DNA of 64,000 nucleotides from Variovorax paradoxus EPS (GTDB lineage Bacteria > Pseudomonadota > Gammaproteobacteria > Burkholderiales > Burkholderiaceae_C), in assembly GCF_000184745.1 (NCBI RefSeq), contig NC_014931.1, positions 806,001 to 870,000 of the forward strand, written 5' to 3'. The position numbers and the translations under genes were made by a program. Under the pieces are notes generated by a model. The model did no database searches. It worked only from the letters and a program-made list of their open reading frames with translations, and had not been told where the DNA came from. Below, in pieces: positions 44,791 through 52,908 of this stretch; the stretch's first letter is position 1; each line of letters opens with the position of its first letter.

Positions 44791-45801
44791 TCAGAACCCG
44801 GCCAGAACGACCTTGCCCTGCGCCTTGCCGCTCTCGATGAGCGCGTGCGCTTTCTTCAAGTTGGCGGCGTTGATGGTGCCGAAGCTCGCATTCGCCGTCG
44901 TGCGGATGCGGCCCGCATCGACCAGCGCGGCCACTTCCGCCAGCAGTGCGCCTTGCTCGGCGATGTCGGGCGTGGTGAAGCGCGAGCGGGTGAACATCAT
45001 TTCCCAGTGCAGCGAGATGCACTTGGTCTTCAGCGGCATCGCGTCGAGCACCTTCATGTCGTCGATCACCGCGAGCTGGCCCTGGGGCTTCAAGCTCTCG
45101 ATGATCTGCGCGTAGTGCTGCTCGGTCTGCGTGAGGCTGGCGACCATGTCGACCTCGCCGATGCCGGCCGCCTTGAGCTCCGCCGCGAGCGGCTTCGAAT
45201 GGTCGATGACCGCGTGCGCGCCGAGCGCCAGGCACCACTCGCGCGTCTCGGGACGCGAGGCGGTGGCGATCACGCGCAACTGAGTGAGCTGGCGGGCGAG
45301 CTGGATGAGGATCGAGCCCACGCCGCCCGCACCGCCGGTGATCAGGAGCGTCTGGCCCGCGCCGCCGCCCTTGGGCACCTGCAGGCGGTCGAACAGCAGT
45401 TCGTACGCGGTGATGGTGGTCAGCGGCAACGCTGCGGCCTGTGCGTCGTCCAGGCTCTTGGGCGCGATGGCGGCGATGCGCTCGTCCACCGCATGCAATT
45501 CCGAATTGGCGCCGGGGCGAATGATCGAGCCCGCGTAGTACACGCGGTCGCCGACCTTGAAGTTCTCGACGCCGCTGCCGATGGCTTCGACGATGCCGAC
45601 CGCATCCCAGCCCAGCACCTTGGCCTGGCCGGCTTCGGGCGCGGCGTTCTTGCGGACCTTGGTGTCGACCGGGTTGACCGACACCGCCTTCACGCGCACC
45701 AGCAGGTCGCGCGGGCCGGCGACGGGCGCGGGCAGTTCGATGTCCTGCAGCGATTCGGCGTTGTCGATGGGAAGGGGCTGGTAGTAACCGATGGCTTGCA
45801 T
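44791..45801 (-). CDS. Zinc-independent MDR-family alcohol dehydrogenase / quinone oxidoreductase
   Basis: A 336-residue medium-chain dehydrogenase. The GroES-like half has VKAVSVNPVDTKVRKNA and VLGWDAVGIVEAIGSGVENF. The Rossmann half has LLITGGAGGVGSILIQLARQ and ends AHALIESGKAQGKVVL. Zinc ligands typical of true alcohol dehydrogenases are absent, so quinone or enone reduction is likely. It is divergent from a LysR gene across 84 bp, a common pairing in which the regulator controls the enzyme. A promoter-like pair (TTATCA, N17, TACAGT) faces it at 45830-45858. Confidence 0.9.
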   Translation of the reverse strand: MQAIGYYQPLPIDNAESLQDIELPAPVAGPRDLLVRVKAVSVNPVDTKVRKNAAPEAGQAKVLGWDAVGIVEAIGSGVENFKVGDRVYYAGSIIRPGANSELHAVDERIAAIAPKSLDDAQAAALPLTTITAYELLFDRLQVPKGGGAGQTLLITGGAGGVGSILIQLARQLTQLRVIATASRPETREWCLALGAHAVIDHSKPLAAELKAAGIGEVDMVASLTQTEQHYAQIIESLKPQGQLAVIDDMKVLDAMPLKTKCISLHWEMMFTRSRFTTPDIAEQGALLAEVAALVDAGRIRTTANASFGTINAANLKKAHALIESGKAQGKVVLAGF

Positions 45802-45829
45802 GACGGGACCTTTCTGTAACGATGGCTCC

Positions 45830-45858
45830 ACTGTAGGATGGCAACGGGCATTTGATAA
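45830..45858 (-). promoter_or_regulatory. Candidate sigma-70 promoter of the MDR-family gene
   Basis: On the minus strand TTATCA (45853-45858) and TACAGT (45830-45835) are separated by exactly 17 bases and sit about 30 bp before the ATG at 45801. They overlap the upstream side of the LysR gene, which fits divergent control by that regulator. Confidence 0.45.
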
Positions 45859-45885
45859 GACTGCCTCGAACAGCAACACTTTCAA

Positions 45886-46791
45886 ATGAAGATTGAAAAT
45901 ACCTCGGACCTGCAGGTGCTGGTGCATACGGCGCGCGGCGGCACGCTCACGGCTGCGGCCCATGCGCTGGGCATCACGCCGGCGGCCGCCAGCGCCACGC
46001 TCAAGCGGCTGGAAACGCAGCTCGGCGCGCGGCTGTTCGAGCGCTCCACACGTGCGATGCGCCTGACGCCGCAGGGGCAGACGCTGCTCGACTACGCGGT
46101 GCGGGCCTTCGAGCTGCTGGACGAAGGCGAGTCGCTGGTCACGGCGGACCGCGGCGAACTGGTCGGCACTTTGCGCGTTGCCGCGCCTTCCGACCTCACG
46201 CGCAGCACGCTCTTGCCCTGGTTCGATGAATTTCTCGCGCTGCATTCCGGCGTGCAGCTCTCGCTCTCGGTCGGCGACCGGCCGCTGGATGTGATGCGGG
46301 ACGAGGTCGATGTGGCGCTGCGTTATGGCGCGCTGGCCGATTCGCGCCTGGTGGCGCGGCCGTTTGCGATGACGAATCCGCTGCTCACCGCCTCGCCCGA
46401 GTACCTCAGCCGCCATGCCGCGCCGAAGACGCCGCAGGACCTGGTGCATCACAACTGCCTGATCTTCAATCGCGGTGGGCGGCGGCACCGCGTCTGGCGG
46501 TTTGCGCAGAACGGGCAGTGGACGGAAGTGCGGGTGAATGGCAATCGCAGCGTGGATGACGCCTCGCTGGCGCGCGAGTGGGCTGTGGCGGGGTATGGCA
46601 TCACGCTGAAGTCGGCGCTTGATGTGCGGGATGACGTTCGCAGTGGGCGGCTGGTGCAGCTCATGGCCGATTGGCAGACGGAGCCTTATCCGCTGCATGC
46701 GTTGCTGCCTAGTGGGCGTTTTGTGCCTGCTCGGGTTCGGGCGTTTGTGGATTTTCTTGCGTTGAAGTTCGAGGCGCTGACGGGTCGATAG
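45886..46791 (+). CDS. LysR-family transcriptional regulator
   Basis: A 301-residue regulator. The N-terminal helix-turn-helix covers residues 8-62 (TAAAHALGITPAAASATLKR, then LFERSTRAMRLTPQG). The periplasmic-binding-protein-like effector domain follows, with RVAAPSDLTRSTLLPWFDEF and GYGITLKSALDVRDD. The C-terminus includes YPLHALLPSGRFVPARVRAF, typical of the CrgA/DmlR-like group. It is divergent from the MDR-family dehydrogenase and probably regulates it. A repeat-rich region follows its stop. Confidence 0.93.
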   Translation: MKIENTSDLQVLVHTARGGTLTAAAHALGITPAAASATLKRLETQLGARLFERSTRAMRLTPQGQTLLDYAVRAFELLDEGESLVTADRGELVGTLRVAAPSDLTRSTLLPWFDEFLALHSGVQLSLSVGDRPLDVMRDEVDVALRYGALADSRLVARPFAMTNPLLTASPEYLSRHAAPKTPQDLVHHNCLIFNRGGRRHRVWRFAQNGQWTEVRVNGNRSVDDASLAREWAVAGYGITLKSALDVRDDVRSGRLVQLMADWQTEPYPLHALLPSGRFVPARVRAFVDFLALKFEALTGR

Positions 46792-46799
46792 GGGGTTTT

Positions 46800-47157
46800 T
46801 TGTTTGAGTTCCGAGGCCGGGTCTCGCCCCGGCGGGCGACTTACTTTCTTTTGCTTCGCCAAAAGAACGTAAGCAAAGAAAAGGCGACCCTGCTGTCTGC
46901 GTCCCTACGCTTCGCTTCGGGCAACCTGCGGTGCTCACGTTTCGCGGGGTCTCGCCCAAACTCGCTTCGCTCAAACAAGGGCGAGCCCTGATCCGCGAAA
47001 CGCTCCGCTCCTCGGCGCATACAGAAGGGCTTTGGGAACCGACACGCCTTCGCTGCGCTCGGCCAGCTCACGGGCCTTTGCTTCGCTCGGCCTGGGACTT
47101 GCTCCCTCTTCCCTTGGGAGAGGGCTGGGGTGAGGGCAGCGGCGGTCGAACGCCGCG
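46800..47157. repeat. Long intergenic repeat region (hairpin-rich)
   Basis: About 360 bp between the LysR gene and the SDR gene contain no credible gene. The stretch has nested inverted repeats: CTTTCTTTTGCTTCGCCAAAAG with GAACGTAAGCAAAGAAAAGG, then TTTCGCGG (about 46937) answered by CCGCGAAA near 46991, plus a repeated 'ttcgctgcgctcgg' type motif. CCCTCTTCCCTTGGGAGAGGG near 47103-47123 is a near-perfect dyad. I associate this composition with dispersed intergenic repeats of Burkholderiales and Xanthomonadales (memory). Confidence 0.7.
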
Positions 47158-47160
47158 CGG

Positions 47161-47958
47161 TCAGATCATCGGCGTGACCGCGCCATCCATCGCGACGATC
47201 GCGCCCGTCACGTAGCTCGCCTTCGGCGACGCGAGGAACACGACCGTGTTGGCGATTTCTTCCGGTGTCGCGATGCGGCCGAGCGGCAGGCGCGCGGTGG
47301 CGCGCTTCAACGCTTCGTCGGTGTCGATGCCCTGCAGCTTCGCATCGGCCTTCATGCCTTCCTGCAGCCGCGCGGTCAGCGTGAGGCCGGGGTTCACGGC
47401 GTTCACGCGCACGCCCTTGGCCGCGTAAGCGGCGGCCATGCCGGCGCTTACCAGCATCAGCGCCGCATTGGCGGCACCGCCGGCCATGTGCACGGGGCTC
47501 GCGACCTTGCCGCCCTGGCCGATCACGTTGACGATCGCGCCGCGGCCGCGCTCGCCCATGCGCTTGACCACCGGGTCGATCATGTGGATGTAGGTGAAGT
47601 ACTTCGCGTCCATCGCGTCGTGCCACGCGGTGGGGGTCAGGTCGTCGGGCGGGGTGCGGCGCGCGGCGCCGGCCGAGTTGATGAGCACGTCGACAGGGCC
47701 GAAGACCTTCTCGGCCGCGTCGAGCGCGGCGACGGCGCTGGCCGGGTCCTTCAGGTCGGCGGCATGCACCGAGACCCGGCCATCGGCCTCGGCGAACGCC
47801 TCGATCAGCGTCTTGCGGCCTTGCTCCAGGTTCTGCAGGTCGCGCGAGACGAGGCTCACGCGCGCGCCTTCGCGGAGGAACCCCAGCGCGCAGGCGAGGC
47901 CGATGCCCTTGCTGCCGCCGGTGATGAGAACGTGCTGGTCCTGGAGCTGGAGATCCAT
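47161..47958 (-). CDS. Short-chain dehydrogenase/reductase family protein lacking the Tyr-Lys pair
   Basis: A 265-residue SDR. The cofactor site is LITGGSKGIGLACALGFLRE, and LINSAGAARR is the NAG-like motif. The usual catalytic Y-x-x-x-K is replaced: the equivalent region reads GGKVASPVHMAGGAANAALM, with His and Gly at the Tyr and Lys positions. The family C-terminus (RVNAVNPGLTLTARL, VVFLASPKASYVTGAIVAMD) is intact. It may bind substrate without classical SDR chemistry, or use another residue. The role is unknown. Convergent features are absent; the creatininase-type gene is divergent. Confidence 0.88.
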   Translation of the reverse strand: MDLQLQDQHVLITGGSKGIGLACALGFLREGARVSLVSRDLQNLEQGRKTLIEAFAEADGRVSVHAADLKDPASAVAALDAAEKVFGPVDVLINSAGAARRTPPDDLTPTAWHDAMDAKYFTYIHMIDPVVKRMGERGRGAIVNVIGQGGKVASPVHMAGGAANAALMLVSAGMAAAYAAKGVRVNAVNPGLTLTARLQEGMKADAKLQGIDTDEALKRATARLPLGRIATPEEIANTVVFLASPKASYVTGAIVAMDGAVTPMI

Positions 47959-48025
47959 GTGAAGGTCCTTGTGTCGTTGAGGGGGCGGGGTCGCGTGGAT
48001 TGAATCACCGCTCTAAGATCGCCGG

Positions 48026-48853
48026 ATGAACGCATCCCCGGTATCCCTGCCCCGCTTCTGGTCTCAACTCACGACGCGCGACTTCGCGGGGCTCGATATG
48101 GCAGCCACCGTGGCGGTGCTGCCGCTGGGCGCGACCGAGCAGCACGGGCCGCACCTGCCGCTGGGCGTGGACTCGGTGCTGGCCGACGGCATCGTGGCCG
48201 CGTCGCTGCCGCTGCTGCCGGCGGCGCTGCCGGTGCTCTTTTTGCCGACCCAGCAGATCGGCCTGAGCCCCGAGCACGCGCGCTTCGCGGGCACGCTCAC
48301 GCTGTCGGCCGAGACCTTGATCCGCATGTGGCGCGAAATCGGCGCGGGCGTCGCGCGTGCCGGTGTGAAGAAGCTGGTGCTCTTCAATGCGCACGGCGGC
48401 CATGTGGGCGCGATGGACATCGTGGCGCGCGAACTGCGCGCGGCGCACGGGCTCATCGTCTACAGCGTGAGCTGGTTCAACCTGCCGCTGGGCGATGCGG
48501 GTGCACAGTTCAGCACGCAGGAGCACCGCTTCGGCGTCCACGCGGGCGAGATCGAGACCTCGATGATGCTGGCGCTGACCCCGCGGCTCGTGCGCATGGG
48601 CGAGGCGAAGGATTTCCGTTCGACGTCCGAGAAGCGCGCGGCCGACTACGCGATCCTCGGCAATGGCAAGAGCGCCAAGCTCGGCTGGGCGATGGAGGAC
48701 TACAACGCAGAGGGTGCGGCTGGCAATGCAGCCGCGGCGACTGCGGCCAAGGGGCAAGCGGTGATCGATGCGGCCGCGCAGCAATTGGCACTGCTGCTGG
48801 CCGAGGTGTCGCGCCTGCCGCTGGACACGGCCAACACCCAGCCGCTGCCCTGA
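48026..48853 (+). CDS. Creatininase-family amidohydrolase
   Basis: A 275-residue metal-dependent amidase-type protein. GATEQHGPHLPLGVDS holds the first metal ligands (Glu, His, Asp), NAHGGHVGAMDIVAREL resembles the family HGGN motif, and FGVHAGEIETSMMLAL carries the further Glu ligands. Family members hydrolyse creatinine or related cyclic amides, or act in the synthesis of modified cofactors (MftE-like). The substrate here is unknown. It lies 67 bp from the divergent SDR gene; the threonine dehydratase gene is convergent, 7 bp away. Confidence 0.87.
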   Translation: MNASPVSLPRFWSQLTTRDFAGLDMAATVAVLPLGATEQHGPHLPLGVDSVLADGIVAASLPLLPAALPVLFLPTQQIGLSPEHARFAGTLTLSAETLIRMWREIGAGVARAGVKKLVLFNAHGGHVGAMDIVARELRAAHGLIVYSVSWFNLPLGDAGAQFSTQEHRFGVHAGEIETSMMLALTPRLVRMGEAKDFRSTSEKRAADYAILGNGKSAKLGWAMEDYNAEGAAGNAAAATAAKGQAVIDAAAQQLALLLAEVSRLPLDTANTQPLP

Positions 48854-48860
48854 TCCGCCT

Positions 48861-49841
48861 TCAGGAAGTTGAGGAAGCGCTGCGCGCGAGCACCCCGGCG
48901 AACATGTCTGAATCGACATTCCCGCCGCTCACGCTGATGCCCACCGTCTTGCCGCGCCAGCGCGCCTGCTGCTGAAGCGCGCCCGCCAATGCGGCGGCAC
49001 CGGCGCCTTCGGCCACGTTGTGCGTGTCGCTGAAAAGGATGCGCATTGCCTCGCCCACCTCGTCGTCGGTGACGGTGATCACGTCGTCGGCTTCGCGCAG
49101 GATCACCTCGACCGATTCGGGCACCGGCACGCGGCAGGCCATGCCGTCGGCCAATCGTGTGCTGACCGGCGATTCGACGGGCTTGCCCGCGCGAAAGGAA
49201 TCGCGGTACGCCGTCGCGTGGGCCGACACCACGCCGATGATCTTGGTCGACACGCCGCAATGCGCGCGCGCCACGGCCGCGCCGGCAAAGCCGGAGCCGA
49301 GGCCAATGGGCACGAACAGCACGTCGGGTGGCGCATCTTTCAGCGCGCTGAAGAACTCGACATACGCAGTCGACACGCCACGCACCAGCTCGCGGTGGAA
49401 CGAAGGCACGCGGTGCAGCGCGTCACGCTCGGCCAGCAGGGCCGCGTGCTCCGACGCCGCCTGGAAATCGTCGCCATGCTCGACCAGCTCGACGCCGAGC
49501 GCGCGCATCGCGGCGTTCTTCTCCAGCGAGTTGCCGTGCGGCACCACGATGGTCGCGCCGAGGCCGTGCCGCCGCGCCGCGAAGCCGAGCGACTGGCCGT
49601 GGTTGCCGCGCGTCGCGCTGATCACGTGGCGTACTTCGGGGTGCTCGCGCGCAAGGGTCTCGAAGTAGGTGAGGCCGCCGCGGATCTTGAAGGCGCCGAC
49701 CGGCGTGTGGTTCTCGTGCTTGGCCCAGAGCGTCGCGCCCAGGCGCTGCGACAGCAGCGGCCAGGTGTATTGCGGGGTCGGCGGCATCGCCGCATGCACG
49801 GTGCGCTGCGCGGCTTCGATCTCTTCGCGGGTGAATTTCAC
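48861..49841 (-). CDS. Threonine/serine dehydratase (PLP, catabolic type)
   Basis: A 326-residue PLP enzyme. The PLP Lys is in VGAFKIRGGLTYF, the substrate loop in SATRGNHGQSLGFAA, and the Gly-rich phosphate site in VPIGLGSGFAGAAVA. No ACT regulatory domain is present, so a catabolic enzyme is likely: threonine or serine to 2-oxo acid, or threo-3-hydroxyaspartate. The start is GTG at 49841, where homology begins. The LysE-type exporter gene lies 17 bp upstream on the same strand, so export and breakdown of a hydroxy-amino acid may be linked. Confidence 0.92.
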   Translation of the reverse strand: MKFTREEIEAAQRTVHAAMPPTPQYTWPLLSQRLGATLWAKHENHTPVGAFKIRGGLTYFETLAREHPEVRHVISATRGNHGQSLGFAARRHGLGATIVVPHGNSLEKNAAMRALGVELVEHGDDFQAASEHAALLAERDALHRVPSFHRELVRGVSTAYVEFFSALKDAPPDVLFVPIGLGSGFAGAAVARAHCGVSTKIIGVVSAHATAYRDSFRAGKPVESPVSTRLADGMACRVPVPESVEVILREADDVITVTDDEVGEAMRILFSDTHNVAEGAGAAALAGALQQQARWRGKTVGISVSGGNVDSDMFAGVLARSASSTS

Positions 49842-49858
49842 TGGCGTCCCTTTGTTGT

Positions 49859-50491
49859 CTATTTGCGTTCCGTCAGCGCGACCCGCACCGCCAGCGCGGC
49901 CAGCACACTGCCCATCACGTAGCGCTGCGCGCGCAGCCAGCTGGCGCTTTGCGACAGCACCGCCGTGATGCTCGCGGCGCCGAAGATCATCACCGTGTTG
50001 ACCACGGCGCTGCTCGCCATCTGCGCGATGCCCAACTGCATGCTCTGCAGCAGCACCGAGCCGCGTTCGGGATGGATGAACTGCGGAAAGAACGACAGGT
50101 AGAACATCGCCACCTTCGGGTTCAGCAGGTTGGTGAGAAAGCCCATGCGGAACAACTTGCCTGGCGGATCGGCCGGCAGCGCGCGCGCTTCGAAGGGCGC
50201 ATTGCCGCCGGGCCGCACCGCCTGCCACGCGAGCCACAGCAGGTAGGCCGCACCCGCGATGCGGATCGCATCGAACGCGAGCGGCACCGCCAGCAGCAGC
50301 GCGGTGAGACCGAGCGCGGCGGCGAAGAGGTGCACGAGGAAGGCCATCAGCACGCCGCCCAGCGAAATCATTCCCGCGCGGCGGCCCTGGATCAGCGTGC
50401 GCGAGACGCAATAGATCATGTTCGGCCCCGGCGTGAGCGCCAGCAGCAGCGAGGCGAGGGCGAACCAGGCGATTTCGGTGAGGGTCAGCAT
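49859..50491 (-). CDS. LysE/RhtB-family amino acid exporter (first of three)
   Basis: A 210-residue exporter with six predicted helices. LLALTPGPNMIYCVSRTL is the RhtB/LysE signature, followed by AAALGLTALLLAVPLAFD and LTNLLNPKVAMFYLSFFPQF, typical of RhtB homologues. It sits between the threonine dehydratase gene and the VOC-family gene, with a 3-bp gap to the latter's stop. Threonine or homoserine-type substrates are plausible from context, but not shown. The ATG at 50491 gives the usual length. Confidence 0.93.
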   Translation of the reverse strand: MLTLTEIAWFALASLLLALTPGPNMIYCVSRTLIQGRRAGMISLGGVLMAFLVHLFAAALGLTALLLAVPLAFDAIRIAGAAYLLWLAWQAVRPGGNAPFEARALPADPPGKLFRMGFLTNLLNPKVAMFYLSFFPQFIHPERGSVLLQSMQLGIAQMASSAVVNTVMIFGAASITAVLSQSASWLRAQRYVMGSVLAALAVRVALTERK

Positions 50492-50493
50492 GC

Positions 50494-51186
50494 TCAGAGT
50501 CCTTGCGATTCGAGGGTGACGATGCCGCGCGGCGTATCGAGCACGGCGACGAGGTTCGGCGGGCCGGCGTCCACTTGCAGGCCCTTCATGCCGACGGCCG
50601 AAAGCGCCGCCGACAACGCCGGCGCGCGCGGATGCGCGGCGCACAGCGAACGCAGGGCGAGGCCCGACGAAGGCATCGCATCGGTCGGATGCACAGCGCC
50701 CCACTGGATCAGCGTCGGCAGCGCGCCATAGAAAAGGCGCTGCCCATCGTCGCGCACCGTGATCTGCCATTCGAGCCGGCCGGCCGGCGTGTCGCGCGAA
50801 GCCTCGAGCACGCGGCCGCGGTCGATGTGCGCATGCTCCTCGCGGGCCAGTGCCTGCACGGCGGCGTGCGCATCGGGCACGCGCGCCACGAAGTGGATCA
50901 ACCGCGGGCCGTGCTGCGCGAGCGCGGCTTGCAGTGCCGCATCGTCCAGGTCGAACCAGCGGCGTGTCTTCGGCCGCGACGGCGCCTTGCCGGGCTCGAT
51001 CGCGATGATTTCCGCATAGGCCTTCGGATAGGCCTCGCTCGCCACATTCAGCAGCCGGTTGTGCGTGCCCATCAGCGGATGCGTGCCGCCAGGGCCGGGC
51101 GTGATGCCGAGCGTGGCCTCGCACCATGCGACGCCCTCGGCCAGCGAACGGGCGGCAATCACCAGGTGGTCGACTTCGGCGTGCAT
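50494..51186 (-). CDS. VOC/glyoxalase-like family protein
   Basis: A 230-residue protein opening VDHLVIAARSLAEGVAWCEA, with the glyoxalase-like (VOC) beta-alpha fold and GGTHPLMGTHNRLLNV and HFVARVPDAHAAVQALAREE as characteristic blocks. Possible metal ligands are the His and Glu in these motifs, but I cannot map them surely. Related proteins occur beside LysE and PhzF genes. The enzyme activity is unknown. The gap to the exporter gene is 3 bp and to PhzF 20 bp, so it is probably one operon. Confidence 0.85.
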   Translation of the reverse strand: MHAEVDHLVIAARSLAEGVAWCEATLGITPGPGGTHPLMGTHNRLLNVASEAYPKAYAEIIAIEPGKAPSRPKTRRWFDLDDAALQAALAQHGPRLIHFVARVPDAHAAVQALAREEHAHIDRGRVLEASRDTPAGRLEWQITVRDDGQRLFYGALPTLIQWGAVHPTDAMPSSGLALRSLCAAHPRAPALSAALSAVGMKGLQVDAGPPNLVAVLDTPRGIVTLESQGL

Positions 51187-51206
51187 GGCGGCGTCCTCGT
51201 TCGCGA

Positions 51207-52130
51207 TCAGAGCGTGACGCTGCCGTCGATGCAGGTCACGGCATCGCCGCCGACCCAGATCTTTCCTTCGGCGTCGCGCTCGATGTAGACGCGGCCCGCG
51301 CGGCCGAGGCACTGGCCTTGCGCCGCGAGGTAGCGCTCGGGCATGTGGCCGTCGGCGATCAGCCATTCGGCGAGGCTCGCGTTCAGGCTGCCGGTGACCG
51401 GGTCTTCCTGCACGCCGATGGGTTCGGCAAAAGCGCGCACTTCCAGGTCGATCTTCGCGCCGTCGTCGTTCGGCGTGGCGGGCCGGTTGCCGAAGGCGCG
51501 CGCCTCGCGGTTCGAGCGGCCGATGAGCAGCGAGGTGTCGTGCGCCGCTGGCACTCCCGCCACGCCGGCCTTCACGCCCAGCTCCTTCAGCGCGCGGTGG
51601 TCGGGCTGCAGCGCCAGAACCGCGTCGGCGTCGTTCAGCAGCAGGCCGAACCAGACAGGTCCGTTGTCCAGAACCTGCGCCGCAACGACGTGCTGCGCCT
51701 TCAAGCCCAGGGCGCCGGCCACCTTGGCCAGCAGCGCGGGGCTCGGCGCGCTGCGCTTGAGCGGCGGCGCGGCAAAGGCAAGGCGGTCGCCGTCGCGGCG
51801 CAGCGGCACGAGGCCGGCGCCGCATTGCTGCACCACGCGACCGGCCGCCTTGGGCTTGCCGCCCGCCTGCAGCCACGCATGGCAGCTGCCGATGGTCGGA
51901 TGGCCCGCAAACGGCAGCTCGCCGCCGGGCGTGAAGATGCGCACGCGGTAGTCGGCCGCCGCGTCGGTCGGCGGCAGAAGGAACGTGGTCTCGGACAGGT
52001 TCGTCCATTGCGCGAAGCGCTGCATCGCGGCGTCGTCGAGGTCCTGCCCATCGATCACCACGGCAAGCGGGTTGCCGTAGTAGGCGGTGGCGGTGAAGAC
52101 GTCGACTTGCTTGAAGGGGCGGGATTTCAT
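51207..52130 (-). CDS. PhzF-family isomerase/epimerase
   Basis: A 307-residue PhzF-like protein. The opening QVDVFTATAYYGNPLAVV and LSETTFLLPPTDAAADYRVR are the first family blocks, FTPGGELPFAGHPTIGS is the strongly conserved pocket, and AEPIGVQEDPVTGSLNASLA is the C-terminal half's equivalent. PhzF homologues isomerise dihydro-anthranilate-like or other substrates; most have no known role. The start at 52130 (MKSRPFKQVDVF) fits homology. A TTG at 52160 would add ten residues. It is upstream of the VOC gene on the same strand. Confidence 0.9.
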   Translation of the reverse strand: MKSRPFKQVDVFTATAYYGNPLAVVIDGQDLDDAAMQRFAQWTNLSETTFLLPPTDAAADYRVRIFTPGGELPFAGHPTIGSCHAWLQAGGKPKAAGRVVQQCGAGLVPLRRDGDRLAFAAPPLKRSAPSPALLAKVAGALGLKAQHVVAAQVLDNGPVWFGLLLNDADAVLALQPDHRALKELGVKAGVAGVPAAHDTSLLIGRSNREARAFGNRPATPNDDGAKIDLEVRAFAEPIGVQEDPVTGSLNASLAEWLIADGHMPERYLAAQGQCLGRAGRVYIERDAEGKIWVGGDAVTCIDGSVTL

Positions 52131-52171
52131 CGATTTCAAACGGTTCAGGTCAATGGGCAATGTCAGTCAGG

Positions 52172-52262
52172 GAGACACCGTGGAACCGGCTTTGCCGGGC
52201 CACTGGTGTCGCCCCCTGCAAGGGGGTTGGCGAAGCGACACGAAGTGCGCGAAGACTGGGGG
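52172..52262. repeat. Intergenic hairpin repeat between GST and PhzF genes
   Basis: A 90-bp sequence with CCGGCTTTGCCGG (about 52187-52199) and CCCCCTGCAAGGGGG (about 52212-52226) hairpins, ending in a Gly/Ala-poor ACACGAAGTGCGCGAAGACT stretch. I associate this exact style of hairpin with a dispersed Variovorax/Acidovorax intergenic element (memory). It may act as a terminator or processing site inside the minus-strand operon. Confidence 0.7.
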
Positions 52263-52904
52263 TCATTCCAGTCCTAGATCGAGCACGCCGCGCGTGCCCG
52301 GGCGTGAGAGGAGGTCGGCGTACCAGCGCTCGACGTTCGGCCAGCTCGGCCGGTGGTATTCGGCGGCCGGCAGGCCGAACCAGCGGTGCGCTTCGCAGCC
52401 GATGGGAATGTCGGCCATGGTGAAGCGCTCGCCGGCCATGTAGGGCTGCTTCGCAAGGTGCGCATCGAGCATGGCGAAGAGCGCCTCGCTCTCGCGCACC
52501 GAGGCCTCGATGAGCGCCGGCTGCCGCTCCGAAGGGGCCGTGCGCACCCACTGGATGAAAGCGTCGCGGCTCGCGCGGTTGAGCGTGGTCTGCTGCCAGT
52601 CCATCCAGCGCTCGGCATCGAAGCGCGCGGGCAGGTCGCTCGGGTAGAGGGTGCCGTGCGAATGCTTCGCGCAGAGGTAGCGCACGATCACGTTCGACTC
52701 CCAGAGCGTCACGCGCTCGGCGCCTTCGCCGTCGTCGATGGCCGGCACCATCGCATTCGGATTGAGCGCGAGGTACTCGGCCGTCTGCACCACGCCGAAC
52801 TTGCCGCCGGCCTCGGTGCGCTGGAAGTCCAGGCCGAGTTCCTGCGCGCACCACACGACCTTGCGGACGTTGATCGAGCTGATGCGGCCCCAGATGTTGA
52901 GCAT
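52263..52904 (-). CDS. Glutathione S-transferase family protein
   Basis: A 213-residue protein. The thioredoxin-like N-terminal domain starts NIWGRISSINVRKVVWCAQE with a Ser that may be the catalytic residue, and the glutathione-binding VPAIDDGEGAERVTLWESNV follows. The C-terminal helical domain has AKQPYMAGERFTMADIPIGC and WFGLPAAEYHRPSWPNVERW, typical of beta/theta-like bacterial GSTs. The substrate is unknown. It is in the same orientation as the LysE gene upstream and PhzF downstream. Confidence 0.92.
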   Translation of the reverse strand: MLNIWGRISSINVRKVVWCAQELGLDFQRTEAGGKFGVVQTAEYLALNPNAMVPAIDDGEGAERVTLWESNVIVRYLCAKHSHGTLYPSDLPARFDAERWMDWQQTTLNRASRDAFIQWVRTAPSERQPALIEASVRESEALFAMLDAHLAKQPYMAGERFTMADIPIGCEAHRWFGLPAAEYHRPSWPNVERWYADLLSRPGTRGVLDLGLE

Positions 52905-52908
52905 GATT

